Assembly (NCBI RefSeq): GCF_024623455.1
Contig: NZ_JANIPJ010000029.1
Span: 1-64,000 of the forward strand
DNA from: Paenibacillus soyae
GTDB lineage: Bacteria; Bacillota; Bacilli; Paenibacillales; Paenibacillaceae
Reading direction: 5' to 3'
Length of the DNA stretch: 64,000 nucleotides
Positions 34,718 through 43,744 of this stretch are shown piece by piece. The notes under the pieces are model-generated. The model was given only the letters and a program-made list of their open reading frames with translations. It was not told the origin of the DNA and did no database searches. A program made the translations under genes and the position numbers. Numbering within the stretch: the stretch's first letter is position 1; each line of letters begins with the position of its first letter.

Positions 34718-35536
34718 TTGAGCGAAAAAGCGGCGAAGCAGCATCAAACGGCCGGAGAAAAACACGTGGAACGGGGACATGCGCCGGAATCGGCCAGCCT
34801 CCTGACCAATGCGCAGTCCGCGATGATTCATCTGCAGCAGTCGGCTGGCAATCGGGCAGTCATGCAGTTGATGAAACAGACGGCCGAGCCTGCCGCGTCT
34901 GCCGGCGGAAGCGGCGGCAATAGGACGGGCCTGCCCGATGGATTGAAGGCGGGAGTGGAGAGCCTGTCGGGGATATCGCTGGACGACGTCCGGGTTCATT
35001 ACAATTCCTCGGAGCCGGTCAAGCTTAACGCTTTGGCCTATGCTGAGGGGAACGACATCCATGTCGGACCCGGTCAGGAGAAGCATTTGCCGCATGAAGC
35101 CTGGCATGTCGTGCAGCAGAAGCAAGGACGGGTTAGCCCGACGATGCAGTTCAAACACGTTGGCCTAAACGATAGTCCTGCGCTGGAAAGGGAAGCGGAT
35201 GAGATGGGGACAAGAGCCGCCTCTATTGCCGGGGCGTCTTCCGGTTTGACTGCCATTGCGGCAGCCTCTCCCGCATCGCCTACGGTGCAGCTGTTCAAGG
35301 ACATGGATAATGATAACGAGAACAGGCTGAAGCAATCTCGTACGGACTCGGGAGATGCAAATATGCAGCTGGACCACTCCGTCTCGCAGGACTCCATGAA
35401 GACGCTGGCCAAATGCATGAGCGAGATCGGCACGATGATCCAGCCGTCCGGCACGAAATTCACGAAGACCAAAGCGGCCTACGGCGAATTCAAAAGCGTA
35501 ACGGGAGACCCGAAGGCCTTACGAAGACGCTGCTAA
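34718..35536 (+). CDS. eCIS-core (DUF4157) protein, N-terminal part before a frameshift
   Basis: The likely start is TTG at 34718 (MSEKAAKQHQ) with AGGAAGGGG upstream. Residues about 70-145 are the eCIS-core/DUF4157 domain: LDDVRVHYNSSEPVKLNALAY, split here as LDDVRVHYNSSEP and VKLNALAY, then GNDIHVGPGQ and the metallopeptidase-like HEAWH (126-130) in HLPHEAWHVVQQKQGR. A second family motif, SPALEREADEMG, follows. Such domains mark proteins tied to extracellular contractile injection systems or secreted toxins. The frame ends early at 35536 in nonsense (KALRRRC), while good coding continues in another frame. Confidence 0.8.
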   Translation: MSEKAAKQHQTAGEKHVERGHAPESASLLTNAQSAMIHLQQSAGNRAVMQLMKQTAEPAASAGGSGGNRTGLPDGLKAGVESLSGISLDDVRVHYNSSEPVKLNALAYAEGNDIHVGPGQEKHLPHEAWHVVQQKQGRVSPTMQFKHVGLNDSPALEREADEMGTRAASIAGASSGLTAIAAASPASPTVQLFKDMDNDNENRLKQSRTDSGDANMQLDHSVSQDSMKTLAKCMSEIGTMIQPSGTKFTKTKAAYGEFKSVTGDPKALRRRC

Positions 35537-36465
35537 ACCTCACGAACAATATAACGCCAGGCTTTCAATTAACGGCAGGCAATCCCGGCTCCAGCTTCGA
35601 TCCGCAAATCGAAATGGACGGCAATATTTCCATGCAGAGCGCCAGCAGCGGCTACCTGATGCAGGTAGATACCGAAATCCGCAAGCTGCGCAGACTCCCC
35701 CTATTGGAGCAGAACGAGGCCTTGCATAACGAAGACGAAGGTCTCGATACGGCGATATCAGCTTCGATTACGGCCATCACGGCCTGTCTGACGGAAGTGA
35801 TGAAGGGAGCAGCTCCGACGTACGACCCGGATTTGTGGTACGGCTTCAATGGCAAACAGGTCAAGCGCGTTCCCGCTGAATGGCTTGACGACAGAGTCGA
35901 CGTAAACGAGACGGAGAAATATCCGGACTTGCAAGAGGTCGAATATACGTTCAGCTACCATTTTCCGGAATACAAGAAAACTAGCGTCAAGAGCAGGAAA
36001 AAAAATCAGCCCCCGCAGGTTACGATCGAGCATGAGCAGAAGGAGATCGAGGTAACGGCTACGATCCCGGTCTCCTGCTGGGAGCATATTTACGATCGGC
36101 ATTACATCCCGACGTTCATCGGCGACGTGCAGGCTACCAATACCTTCTGGAAAGATCCGCCGGTCGATGCCATTACGGAGGAGCTGCTCGAACCCGAGGT
36201 TGAGCTGCTTATCGACCGCAAACTGAACGAACTCAAGCAACTTCCGGAAGATGGCAGCAAAGTCGTTAATGTCAACGAATTTATTAACTCGTTATTTTTC
36301 CAAGGCACGCTTACCCCCATCGATGGCGGGATCTTATTGGAGTTTAAATCGATCGCCCCGCAAGATTCCGACTTGGGATACGGAGTCGAACCCCAGCTGC
36401 TCCAGAGCAAGACCAAACAGGAGCAGAAACTACTCCGTGATAATAGAAGGGTTGCCGCGGAGTAA
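35413..36465 (+). CDS. eCIS-core protein, C-terminal part after a frameshift
   Basis: Real coding resumes at about 35515-35535 (LTKTLLNLTNNITPGF) and runs to 36465, giving about 315 sensible residues; the part of this frame before that looks like noise. One base missing near 35510-35522 would explain the break. The domain ends with SCWEHIYDRHYIPTFIGD, FWKDPP and GGILLEFKS. The H-x3-RH core resembles small RNase-type toxin domains, but this is a guess. No immunity gene follows; the next gene is convergent. Transcription ends at a terminator at 36485-36526. Confidence 0.65.
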   Translation: MHERDRHDDPAVRHEIHEDQSGLRRIQKRNGRPEGLTKTLLNLTNNITPGFQLTAGNPGSSFDPQIEMDGNISMQSASSGYLMQVDTEIRKLRRLPLLEQNEALHNEDEGLDTAISASITAITACLTEVMKGAAPTYDPDLWYGFNGKQVKRVPAEWLDDRVDVNETEKYPDLQEVEYTFSYHFPEYKKTSVKSRKKNQPPQVTIEHEQKEIEVTATIPVSCWEHIYDRHYIPTFIGDVQATNTFWKDPPVDAITEELLEPEVELLIDRKLNELKQLPEDGSKVVNVNEFINSLFFQGTLTPIDGGILLEFKSIAPQDSDLGYGVEPQLLQSKTKQEQKLLRDNRRVAAE

Positions 36466-36484
36466 GGCAATGCCGACGCGCAGA

Positions 36485-36526
36485 AAGCCGCCTCGACCAA
36501 CTAGCGATGGTCGAGACGGCTTTTTT
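36485..36526 (+). terminator. Terminator after the eCIS-core gene
   Basis: AAGCCGCCTCGACCA pairs with TGGTCGAGACGGCTT (one mismatch), followed by TTTTTT. Confidence 0.85.
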
Positions 36527-36576
36527 ACGCTTTGAGCGGAACCGGTCTCATTCCCTATCGACGCGCGGCTGGAAGT

Positions 36577-39500
36577 CTAAGCGCTGATCGCGCTTGCCGC
36601 AATAGCCTGCAAATCGGCGAGAAGATTATCCGCGAAGCTCTCGTCGAGCTTCTTGCCGCGCAGTGCCTTGACCGCGGCTTCCATGGCGGCGACCGCGAGC
36701 CGTAGCTTCTTCTCGTCATCGCGGGCATGCTGGATCGTCTGCGCGAGCGCCGATAGCGCGATGCTCACGCCGCGCCCTTCGATCCAGCCCCGATCGGCGC
36801 CGAGCGCGATCATGTCGTCCAGCTCGTCGATGCCGGCCGTAACGCTCAGCGTAAAAGAAGCATCACCGGCATTACCTGCGCCGTCGGTCGCCGTGACGAG
36901 GACCGAATATTTCCCGGCGGGGAGGGCTAAGGCATCGAATACGATCGGATTATTAGCGGGCTCGCCGTTGAACAGGACCGCAAGCGACTGAATGCCCGAA
37001 TCCAAATCCGAAGCGGCCAGCCGCACCTCAATCGGTTCGGTTCGCGAGAACGCCAGCTTGGCCGGCGCCTCGATAACCGGCGGCGCCGTGTCGGGCGTAT
37101 GGGCGGGAGGCGCCTCCATCCCCCATACCTCAAGCTCGAATAACCGGGCCATGTTGTCGTTTTTGCTGCCTTTCGTAATGTATAGCCGCAGCTTCTCGGT
37201 CGTTACGGCCGGGAATGTCAGGTCGTTAAAGTCCCCATCGAAATAGTCGCTCGTATTATCCGCGACGCTCGCGGCCGTCTGCCAAGCCGAACCATCCCAA
37301 TATTGAATGTGGAAGTCCTCGATATGGAGCCCTCTGTAGCTAAGGAAGCCGCTATATACCTTAACGCCGGTTATTTCCTGCGGAGCGCTCCATCCGAGCT
37401 CAAGCCACTGCGGCTCCATCAGTCCGGACGCCGAGATCCAGCGGCTGGCGTTCGTCCTCATGCCGTCCGTTGCGTGCTCCTTCACAAAGCTCTCGTGCGT
37501 GGAGCTTGCCGTCACCGTCGCCAGCGGCGCGATATTGTCCGGCTCCGCCGGAACGGGAACGATCGAAACAAGCAGCTCTCCATATACGCCCGAGCCGTCG
37601 TTCGCCGCGGCTGTCGCTTTCACGGTGCCGGTCGTCCCTTGAGCGGCGAGCAGCCCGGTTTGATCGATAGACGCGAGAGTCGTCGCGCTGCCGTCCGTGC
37701 CGGTTACGCTCCACGTCACCGTCTTGTCGGTGGCGTTCGCCGGCAGCGCGGCCGCCGTCAGCTGCAGCGTGCCGTTAACCGGCAGGCTTGTCGCTCCGCC
37801 CGCGCCCGTTACCGTAATGCCGCTCACCGGAACCGGCTCTACCTCCGTCTCGACCCCGAACGCCTCAAGCTCGAACAGTCTCGCGATGTTATCGTAGCCG
37901 CTGCCCGCCGTAATCCACATGCGCAGCTTGTTCGTGACAACAGCCGGGAACGTCAGCTCGTTGTATTGATCGTAACGTCCGTCCCGCGTGTTGTCCGCTA
38001 CCGTCGCGGCCGTCTGCCAAGCGGCGCCGTCCCAGTACTGGATGGCGAAATCGGCGATTTGGCGGTCGTTCAGGCTTCTGTAGCCGCTGTAGACATTCAC
38101 CTGGTTAATTTCGTAGTACGAATCCCATGTCAATTCCAGCCAATGCGGGCCGGCGAGCGTCGTGTTCGAAATCCAGCGGCTGGCGTCTTGGTTCTTGACT
38201 CCGTCGATGGCCAGCGCCGGCGGGAAGCTGCCGTTCTCGTGGCTGGAGCTCGCGCTCGCGACGGCCAGCGGAGCGATGTTGCCCGGCTTCGGCGGCAGCA
38301 CCTCCACGGCGACCGTGTCCGTCAGCCCGCCGTCCGCGGTCGTCACCGTAATAACGGCCGCGCCTTCTCCTACAGCGGTCACCTTACCGCCGGCATCCAC
38401 TTGCGCGACGCCCGCATTACTCGAGCTCCAAGCGACCGACTTATTACCAGCCTCGATCGGCTCAACCGTCGCCGACAGCACGGCGCTTTCGCCTGCATGG
38501 ATGCTAAGCTCAGCCGCATCGAGCGAGACGCCGGTTACCGCCGGTGGATTGGACGCGTCCGCAGGCGTAATGTGGAAGTAGTCGAACGATGCCGTCAGTC
38601 CGGTACCCGCGCACACGATGAGCCCGATCTTCGGCTCCGCGAGATCGGCCGTCTGCGTCGTCCACACCTGGGTATACGTGATGCCATCGGCCGAGTAGTA
38701 GCCGGTGTAGCTATTGCCCTCCTTCACAATCCGCAGGTACGTCACTTCCGAAGCGATCGGATCGGGAATTTCCCCATGCTGCCGGGCGGCGTCGATCTGC
38801 TTCGTGAACTGAAGCTGGTTGCCGCTGCCGAACAGCCGCGTCAACCGCAAATACGTTTGGTCGCTTTCGTAGACGATCAGGCCGCCTTGCGACCATTGGG
38901 ACGTCGGCTTGCCGACCATGCGCGTATCGATCGTCCAGTCGCCCTCCGGCGCCCCGGTGAGCAGAATGTTCCTCGCCGTCGCCTGCCCGTCGACGATGTC
39001 TCCGGCTTCGCTGCCGATCGTCATGTAGCCCGGTCGGTCGTCCAGCGACCATTTGGCGCTGTTCTCGCGAATGAAGTTCCACTGGTCGTCAAGCTCGCCG
39101 GCGTTGAAGGCGTCGCTGGAGCCTTCGGTGAAGACGGGCGGCGGTATGACGACAGCCGGCGCGGAGCCCGGCACCTCGCCATATTCGATCAGCGACAAAT
39201 CGTCGAAGATTACCTCTCCTGTCGCGCCGCTCTTATACAGGTAGACCGTCGCGCTCGTGTTCGTCGCTCCCGTGCGGAAGACGATGTCCTCATAGCCGTA
39301 GGACGAAGAGTTCAGATGCGCGTCCTGGAACGTCTCGCCGTAGTTTTTGACGCCTAATACGGCGGATCCGCCGCCGACGCCCTTCCCGTAACCCGACAAA
39401 ATATACATCGTATTCGGCTGAAGTCCGGTTACTTGCTGCTCCATGCCGGAGCCGGCGTTCGCAAGCTTCGCCGAGTAGGCGCCGGAGCGAATGTCCGCGT

Positions 39501-41229
39501 CCGTGATCTCCGCGCCGTTGTAATGGTAGCCCCAGCCGGTGAAGTCCCCGCTCTCGAAGCCGGCATTGACGAGAAGGTTCGCTTCCTCCGGCGTCGGCGG
39601 CAGCGGCGGAAGATTGGCCGGATCAAGGCCGGGACCCTCGTAAGCGCCGATATTGGGACTCGCGGCGGCCGACACGGGGTTGCCCCAATAATCGAGCCCG
39701 CCGTTGCCCGGGATAACCCGCCCCGCGCCGATCGCCGGAGAGCCTTGCAGCAGCTGGTAGCCGTCCGTCGTATCCCGGCCGATCGTGGCCGAGCCGGGCG
39801 ACGCGAGCAGCGGATCCGCCGTGACCGCGTTCGCGTCCATCGCCACCACGCTCGCCGGATGATTCCCGTAGAACAGGTTGCTGTCGAAGACGTTGTTCGT
39901 GCTTTGCCCGAACGAATATCCGCCCGATCCCAGATTGACCAGCAGGTTATTGTAGAAATACGTGTCCTTCGCGTAGCCGCCCCATTCGCCGCTGCCGACC
40001 ACCCTCGTCGTCGAATGCTCCGGCAAATAGACCGTGTTGTTGTGGATCAGCGTATTCTGCACCGGTCCGCCGATCGTGAACACGGTGTGCTTGTCGTTCT
40101 GGCTGATGTTGTAGCGGATGATCGTATCCTTGTTGTAGTTGGCGGCGTTCGTGCCGTCGTTGATCGCCAGGACGAAGCCCCCCGCGTTGTTATGGCTGTA
40201 ATTGTACTGTATGATCGTGCCGACGCTGTTGTAGTCCGAATCGTAGGCCATCGCGTCGCCGCCCGGATACGTGTTGAACACCTCGTTGTATTGGATGAGC
40301 GCGTCCTGCGTGCCCCATGTCCAGAGCGGCACGTGGTAGCCGCCCGCCCGCTTGTGCGTGTCGAACACGACGTTATGTTGAATGATGCCGTTCGTCGTAT
40401 TGAGCAGGATCGCCCCGTCCGCCGAAATATCGTAAATCATGTTGTTCTCGATCTTGTTATTGGACGAGAAATTGCGCGTCGCTCCGTTCAAGTAGACGCC
40501 GACGCTGTCCAAGGAATAAATTTTGTTGTTGCGTACGACGACGTCAGATACGGCATAATTCCAAGCGGGCCCCCAGACGATAATACCGCCGCTGTGCCAG
40601 CCGCCGCCCTGCTGCCCCTTCACGCTGTGAATGTCCAAATATTCGAACACGAAATGCTTGTATTCCCGCATGTTGTTCCAGTCATTGCCGCTGTCGCCGG
40701 ACACGTGAATGCCCCGCCGCTGCCCCGGCAGCTCGGCGTAATTCGTAATCTCCAGGTTCCGGACTTCCCAGTACTCTTGATTGTAAAAGTAGATCGCCGC
40801 GTCCGCGCCGTCTCCCGCGATCAGCGGCTTCTCCCCTTCGCCATACTTGTCGATGACGATGGGCTGCCCGTCGCTTCCCGAGCCCTGCGGGCTCAGCATA
40901 CCCGACCAGGAGCCGCCGGCCTTGAACAGGATCGCGTCGCCCGGCTGGAACTGGACCGTGTTCACCTTGCCGAGCGTCTGCCAAGCTTCCTCCGGACTCA
41001 TTCCCGTATTGGCGTCGTCGCCGGCCAAATCGTCGACGTAATACACCGTTCCCATTGCAGCGATTGCAACTGGTTCGTTGACAGCCGAATCCGCGCTGGT
41101 CTCCTCCGCGGCTGCCCCGACAGGCGCCATCGGCGCGATCAGCGCAACGAGCATCGTCCACGCCAGCACCATAACGGCCAGCTTAGCGCCCAGCTTGTTC
41201 CTTCTATTCAATTTCCTCAACCTCCCCAT
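36577..41229 (-). CDS. Secreted 1550-residue right-handed beta-helix modular protein
   Basis: A secreted multidomain polysaccharide-active protein. Signal peptide 1-40; beta-helix 57-530 (repeated N-N-x-I/V turns such as VVRNNKIYSLDSVGVYLNG), like PL or GH beta-helix enzymes; CBM4/9-like beta-sandwich 550-690 (LLVNAGFESGDFTGW); DUF1349/GH43-C-like 710-905; Big2-like 910-990; F5/8 type C 995-1135; second Ig-like and second F5/8C to 1365; Ig-like 1380-1465; and a C-terminal FIMAH-type helical domain (DRGWIEGRGVSIALSALAQT). Its ATG overlaps the stop of the foldase gene (TAATG); a TTG at 41211 with GGGGAGG before it is an alternative start. Substrate unknown. Confidence 0.9.
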   Translation of the reverse strand: MGRLRKLNRRNKLGAKLAVMVLAWTMLVALIAPMAPVGAAAEETSADSAVNEPVAIAAMGTVYYVDDLAGDDANTGMSPEEAWQTLGKVNTVQFQPGDAILFKAGGSWSGMLSPQGSGSDGQPIVIDKYGEGEKPLIAGDGADAAIYFYNQEYWEVRNLEITNYAELPGQRRGIHVSGDSGNDWNNMREYKHFVFEYLDIHSVKGQQGGGWHSGGIIVWGPAWNYAVSDVVVRNNKIYSLDSVGVYLNGATRNFSSNNKIENNMIYDISADGAILLNTTNGIIQHNVVFDTHKRAGGYHVPLWTWGTQDALIQYNEVFNTYPGGDAMAYDSDYNSVGTIIQYNYSHNNAGGFVLAINDGTNAANYNKDTIIRYNISQNDKHTVFTIGGPVQNTLIHNNTVYLPEHSTTRVVGSGEWGGYAKDTYFYNNLLVNLGSGGYSFGQSTNNVFDSNLFYGNHPASVVAMDANAVTADPLLASPGSATIGRDTTDGYQLLQGSPAIGAGRVIPGNGGLDYWGNPVSAAASPNIGAYEGPGLDPANLPPLPPTPEEANLLVNAGFESGDFTGWGYHYNGAEITDADIRSGAYSAKLANAGSGMEQQVTGLQPNTMYILSGYGKGVGGGSAVLGVKNYGETFQDAHLNSSSYGYEDIVFRTGATNTSATVYLYKSGATGEVIFDDLSLIEYGEVPGSAPAVVIPPPVFTEGSSDAFNAGELDDQWNFIRENSAKWSLDDRPGYMTIGSEAGDIVDGQATARNILLTGAPEGDWTIDTRMVGKPTSQWSQGGLIVYESDQTYLRLTRLFGSGNQLQFTKQIDAARQHGEIPDPIASEVTYLRIVKEGNSYTGYYSADGITYTQVWTTQTADLAEPKIGLIVCAGTGLTASFDYFHITPADASNPPAVTGVSLDAAELSIHAGESAVLSATVEPIEAGNKSVAWSSSNAGVAQVDAGGKVTAVGEGAAVITVTTADGGLTDTVAVEVLPPKPGNIAPLAVASASSSHENGSFPPALAIDGVKNQDASRWISNTTLAGPHWLELTWDSYYEINQVNVYSGYRSLNDRQIADFAIQYWDGAAWQTAATVADNTRDGRYDQYNELTFPAVVTNKLRMWITAGSGYDNIARLFELEAFGVETEVEPVPVSGITVTGAGGATSLPVNGTLQLTAAALPANATDKTVTWSVTGTDGSATTLASIDQTGLLAAQGTTGTVKATAAANDGSGVYGELLVSIVPVPAEPDNIAPLATVTASSTHESFVKEHATDGMRTNASRWISASGLMEPQWLELGWSAPQEITGVKVYSGFLSYRGLHIEDFHIQYWDGSAWQTAASVADNTSDYFDGDFNDLTFPAVTTEKLRLYITKGSKNDNMARLFELEVWGMEAPPAHTPDTAPPVIEAPAKLAFSRTEPIEVRLAASDLDSGIQSLAVLFNGEPANNPIVFDALALPAGKYSVLVTATDGAGNAGDASFTLSVTAGIDELDDMIALGADRGWIEGRGVSIALSALAQTIQHARDDEKKLRLAVAAMEAAVKALRGKKLDESFADNLLADLQAIAASAISA

Positions 41230-42413
41230 TAGTTCATTGTCAGGTCATCGTAGACCTCGTCCACCGTAACAACCCGAGCATTCTTCGCCAGCCTGTTCAC
41301 GTAATCCGCATAGGCGAACTCCGCATAATGCTGGCGCACGATAGCCTTACTCTCCTCGAAGCCGGCGTAGCTCCCTTCCTTGCTGCCGATGACGACGGCT
41401 AGTACGTACCGGCCGTTCGCCGCGTCGTCGATGACCGGCCCAATCAGGCCGGACTCCGGCTGACGGGCCAGCAGGTCGTACAAGGGCGGGAGCGCTCGGT
41501 AGTAATAGCGCGCCGACTCGGCATCGAAGCTTTCCTCGGCAGCTTGCAGCAGAGGACCTGCGTCGGCAATGTCCGGCGTGCCCGTAGTACCGCCTTGCGC
41601 GGCGGAGGCTCCCTCGCTGTCTTCGCCGCTCCGTTCGCCGGCGTTCCACTCCGCCGCAATGGCGCCCACCGATTCGCCCGCGGCCAGACGGCGGCTCGCT
41701 TCTTCGATCGCGGCTGCCGCTTCCCGCTTCAGCCCCTTCTCTTCCACCCCGCCCCTGCGATACGCGGCGGAAAAGGCATAGAACCGCGTCTCGCCTTCCT
41801 GTCGGAACAGCTCCCCCTTTACCTCCTCGTAATGGCGTTTAAGCTTCTCGTCCGTCACCGCCAGCTCATTCTCGAGAAGTCTGTCCTTCAGCTCGACTGC
41901 CAGCCGTCCGAGATAGAAGTCGACGAAGTCATCCGCTTCGAACCGAGCCGGGCCGTACACCGGAAGCCCAGCCGCAAGCGCCTCTTCCATTCTGACGTTC
42001 TCCCGCTCCATCTCCAGCAAGACGCCTTCGTACGAAGCGTCGGCAATCAAGCCATACCGTTCGGCCAGCCGAAGCTGGACCTTCAGGCGCACCGCCGTAT
42101 CCATCGCCCTCTTCTTGACGGTCTCCAGCGGCGTTGCGCCGTCATATTCGCGCTGCCAGAACTCTTCGTCGACGACAGCTCCGCGCTTCCGCTTGAACTG
42201 CTCGATGACGGCGGTCCGCTCCCTCCCGAGCGCCCATCGGAATTCCTCCTCCGTCACGGGCTCGCCGTCGACCTCGGCGACGACGGTGTTATCCGGCCTC
42301 GCATCCGTCCGTTCGGCGTGCCATGCCGCATACCCGAACCATACCAGCAGCCCCCCTAGGCAGCAGGCCGCCGCCATTACGACGGCCGATTTGCGCTTAC
42401 CGGCAACCATCAT
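41229..42413 (-). CDS. Membrane-anchored SurA/PrsA-like foldase
   Basis: About 394 residues with an N-terminal anchor (SAVVMAAACCLGGLLVWFGY) and an extracytoplasmic helical SurA_N-like chaperone region (VVAEVDGEPVTEEEFRWALG, LKVQLRLAERYGLIADASYE). The parvulin domain expected next is not clearly recognisable and the centre is a low-complexity linker (AGERSGEDSEGASAAQGG), so prolyl isomerase activity is doubtful. ATG at 42413 follows AAAGGAGGGAGG. The gene is fused by TAATG overlap to the giant beta-helix gene, which suggests a dedicated chaperone for that protein. A cre-like site lies upstream. Confidence 0.8.
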   Translation of the reverse strand: MMVAGKRKSAVVMAAACCLGGLLVWFGYAAWHAERTDARPDNTVVAEVDGEPVTEEEFRWALGRERTAVIEQFKRKRGAVVDEEFWQREYDGATPLETVKKRAMDTAVRLKVQLRLAERYGLIADASYEGVLLEMERENVRMEEALAAGLPVYGPARFEADDFVDFYLGRLAVELKDRLLENELAVTDEKLKRHYEEVKGELFRQEGETRFYAFSAAYRRGGVEEKGLKREAAAAIEEASRRLAAGESVGAIAAEWNAGERSGEDSEGASAAQGGTTGTPDIADAGPLLQAAEESFDAESARYYYRALPPLYDLLARQPESGLIGPVIDDAANGRYVLAVVIGSKEGSYAGFEESKAIVRQHYAEFAYADYVNRLAKNARVVTVDEVYDDLTMN

Positions 42414-42504
42414 TTCCCTCCCTCCTTTCGAGCTGTAATCATGAATCATGAAGCACTGAAAAGGCAGACGAAGCAGGGATTCCCCCGCGATCGTCCACCT
42501 CCAA

Positions 42505-42519
42505 TTGTAAACGCTTACT
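42505..42519. promoter_or_regulatory. cre/LacI-type operator upstream of the foldase/beta-helix operon
   Basis: TTGTAAACGCTTACT fits the Bacillus cre consensus WTGNAANCGNWNNCW at every position. It lies about 95 bases before the foldase start and 61 bases behind the LacI-type gene. CcpA or the LacI regulator could bind it. Confidence 0.6.
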
Positions 42520-42579
42520 TTACTGATCGTTAGAGGACAGTCATGACCTCCATGCGAACAATCATGACTTTAAGCACCT

Positions 42580-43623
42580 CTATGGCTTGCGCCTAATAAT
42601 CGTCTCCCCCGAATGGAAGGCTCCCCTCAGCCTCACTTGCTCGTAAGGCAGCAGCGGGTTCGCTATTCTTCGCAGCATCAGCTCCGCCGCCCGCTCGCCT
42701 GCTTCCCGGATGAGCAGAAGCGGGCGCGACATGCTTTCATAGCGGGGATGCGCTTCGTTCTCCATCCCAACCAGAGTAAGCTCCTCCGGAATGCTTAGCT
42801 TCAGAAACCCCGCCGCGACGTATACCCATTCCGCCGTGCCCGGGATTGCGGCGATGGCGGCCGTGTACCTGCCAGAGCCAAGCTTCGCGCTCAGCTGCTC
42901 CATCCATGCGGCGCGGTCGGAGAAGTCTCCCGTCACGTGCTCTGCATGATTCGCCAGACCGTGCAGCCCAAGCCGTTCCGCCGCCGCCGCGAACGCGCTC
43001 CATCTTAAGCGAAACCCTCTTAGCCGCCCGATCTCCCCAATATATAAAATATCGCGGTGCCCCGCCCGGTACAGCTCATCCATCGACTGGTGGATCGCGA
43101 ATTCCACATCCCAGATGACGCTGTCGACCGCGGTCACGTCCGGCGGATAATTGAGAAGCACCTTGGGCATCGGAAGCTCCAGCAGGACGGACTCCATCCA
43201 CTCCGGGATGACCGCGGTCAGGAACAATCCGTCCGCAAAAAACAGCCCGTTGCCGTCCAGCCAATCCCGAAGCCCGTCCGCCTCGGATATCCCGGCGGGA
43301 ACAAGCAGCGGATAAAGCGAATGCCCCAGCTCGTTCAGGCGAACGCGCACCCCTTCGAGCTGGATGCGGTGAAAGGCCGAGTCGCCGACGATCAGCATCG
43401 CGAACCGCCGAGGCTTCGCGTTCGACCAAGGGATGCGTTCCGCCGCGATGCCCGCCTCCTGCTCCTTCGTCCGGTAGCCCAGCTCGCGGGCAAGCTCGAC
43501 CACCGCCTTGCGCGTCGCCTCCGACATGCCGGGCAAGCCGCGCAGCGCCTTGGATACCGTATGGATCGTCAATCCGAGCTCATCGGCTATCGTTTGCAGG
43601 GTCACCTGCTTCCTCATGGACAT
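42580..43623 (-). CDS. LacI-family transcriptional regulator
   Basis: A 347-residue repressor. The N-terminal HTH and hinge helix are seen in VTLQTIADELGLTIHTVSKA, ALRGLPG and ELARELGYR; a periplasmic-binding-protein-like sensor domain follows. ATG at 43623 has AAGGAGGAGC upstream. It is divergent from an FAD oxidoreductase gene across about 120 bases containing GTTTCAT/ATGAAAC motifs, and stands ahead of the foldase/beta-helix operon on the same strand. Either could be its target. Confidence 0.9.
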   Translation of the reverse strand: MSMRKQVTLQTIADELGLTIHTVSKALRGLPGMSEATRKAVVELARELGYRTKEQEAGIAAERIPWSNAKPRRFAMLIVGDSAFHRIQLEGVRVRLNELGHSLYPLLVPAGISEADGLRDWLDGNGLFFADGLFLTAVIPEWMESVLLELPMPKVLLNYPPDVTAVDSVIWDVEFAIHQSMDELYRAGHRDILYIGEIGRLRGFRLRWSAFAAAAERLGLHGLANHAEHVTGDFSDRAAWMEQLSAKLGSGRYTAAIAAIPGTAEWVYVAAGFLKLSIPEELTLVGMENEAHPRYESMSRPLLLIREAGERAAELMLRRIANPLLPYEQVRLRGAFHSGETIIRRKP

Positions 43624-43641
43624 GCTTGCTCCTCCTTAAGA

Positions 43642-43694
43642 GTTTCATCGTTGCTCTAATTGTAACAAAAATGAAACTATAAAACAGGTTTCAT
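43642..43694. promoter_or_regulatory. Repeated GTTTCAT/ATGAAAC operator motifs
   Basis: GTTTCAT at 43642-43648, ATGAAAC at 43671-43677 and GTTTCAT at 43688-43694. The last two form an inverted repeat with a ten-base centre, placed between the divergent LacI and FAD oxidoreductase genes. Confidence 0.5.
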
Positions 43695-43744
43695 TTTCCC
43701 TACAATAAAAGCCAAGAAGCACAAAATTGAAGCTAGGAGTGGTC

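Noticed and set aside
37303..41232. Long open frames on the plus strand opposite the 1550-residue beta-helix gene
   Set aside because: They are Arg-rich, without family motifs or binding sites, and mirror the codon bias of the GC-rich gene on the other strand.
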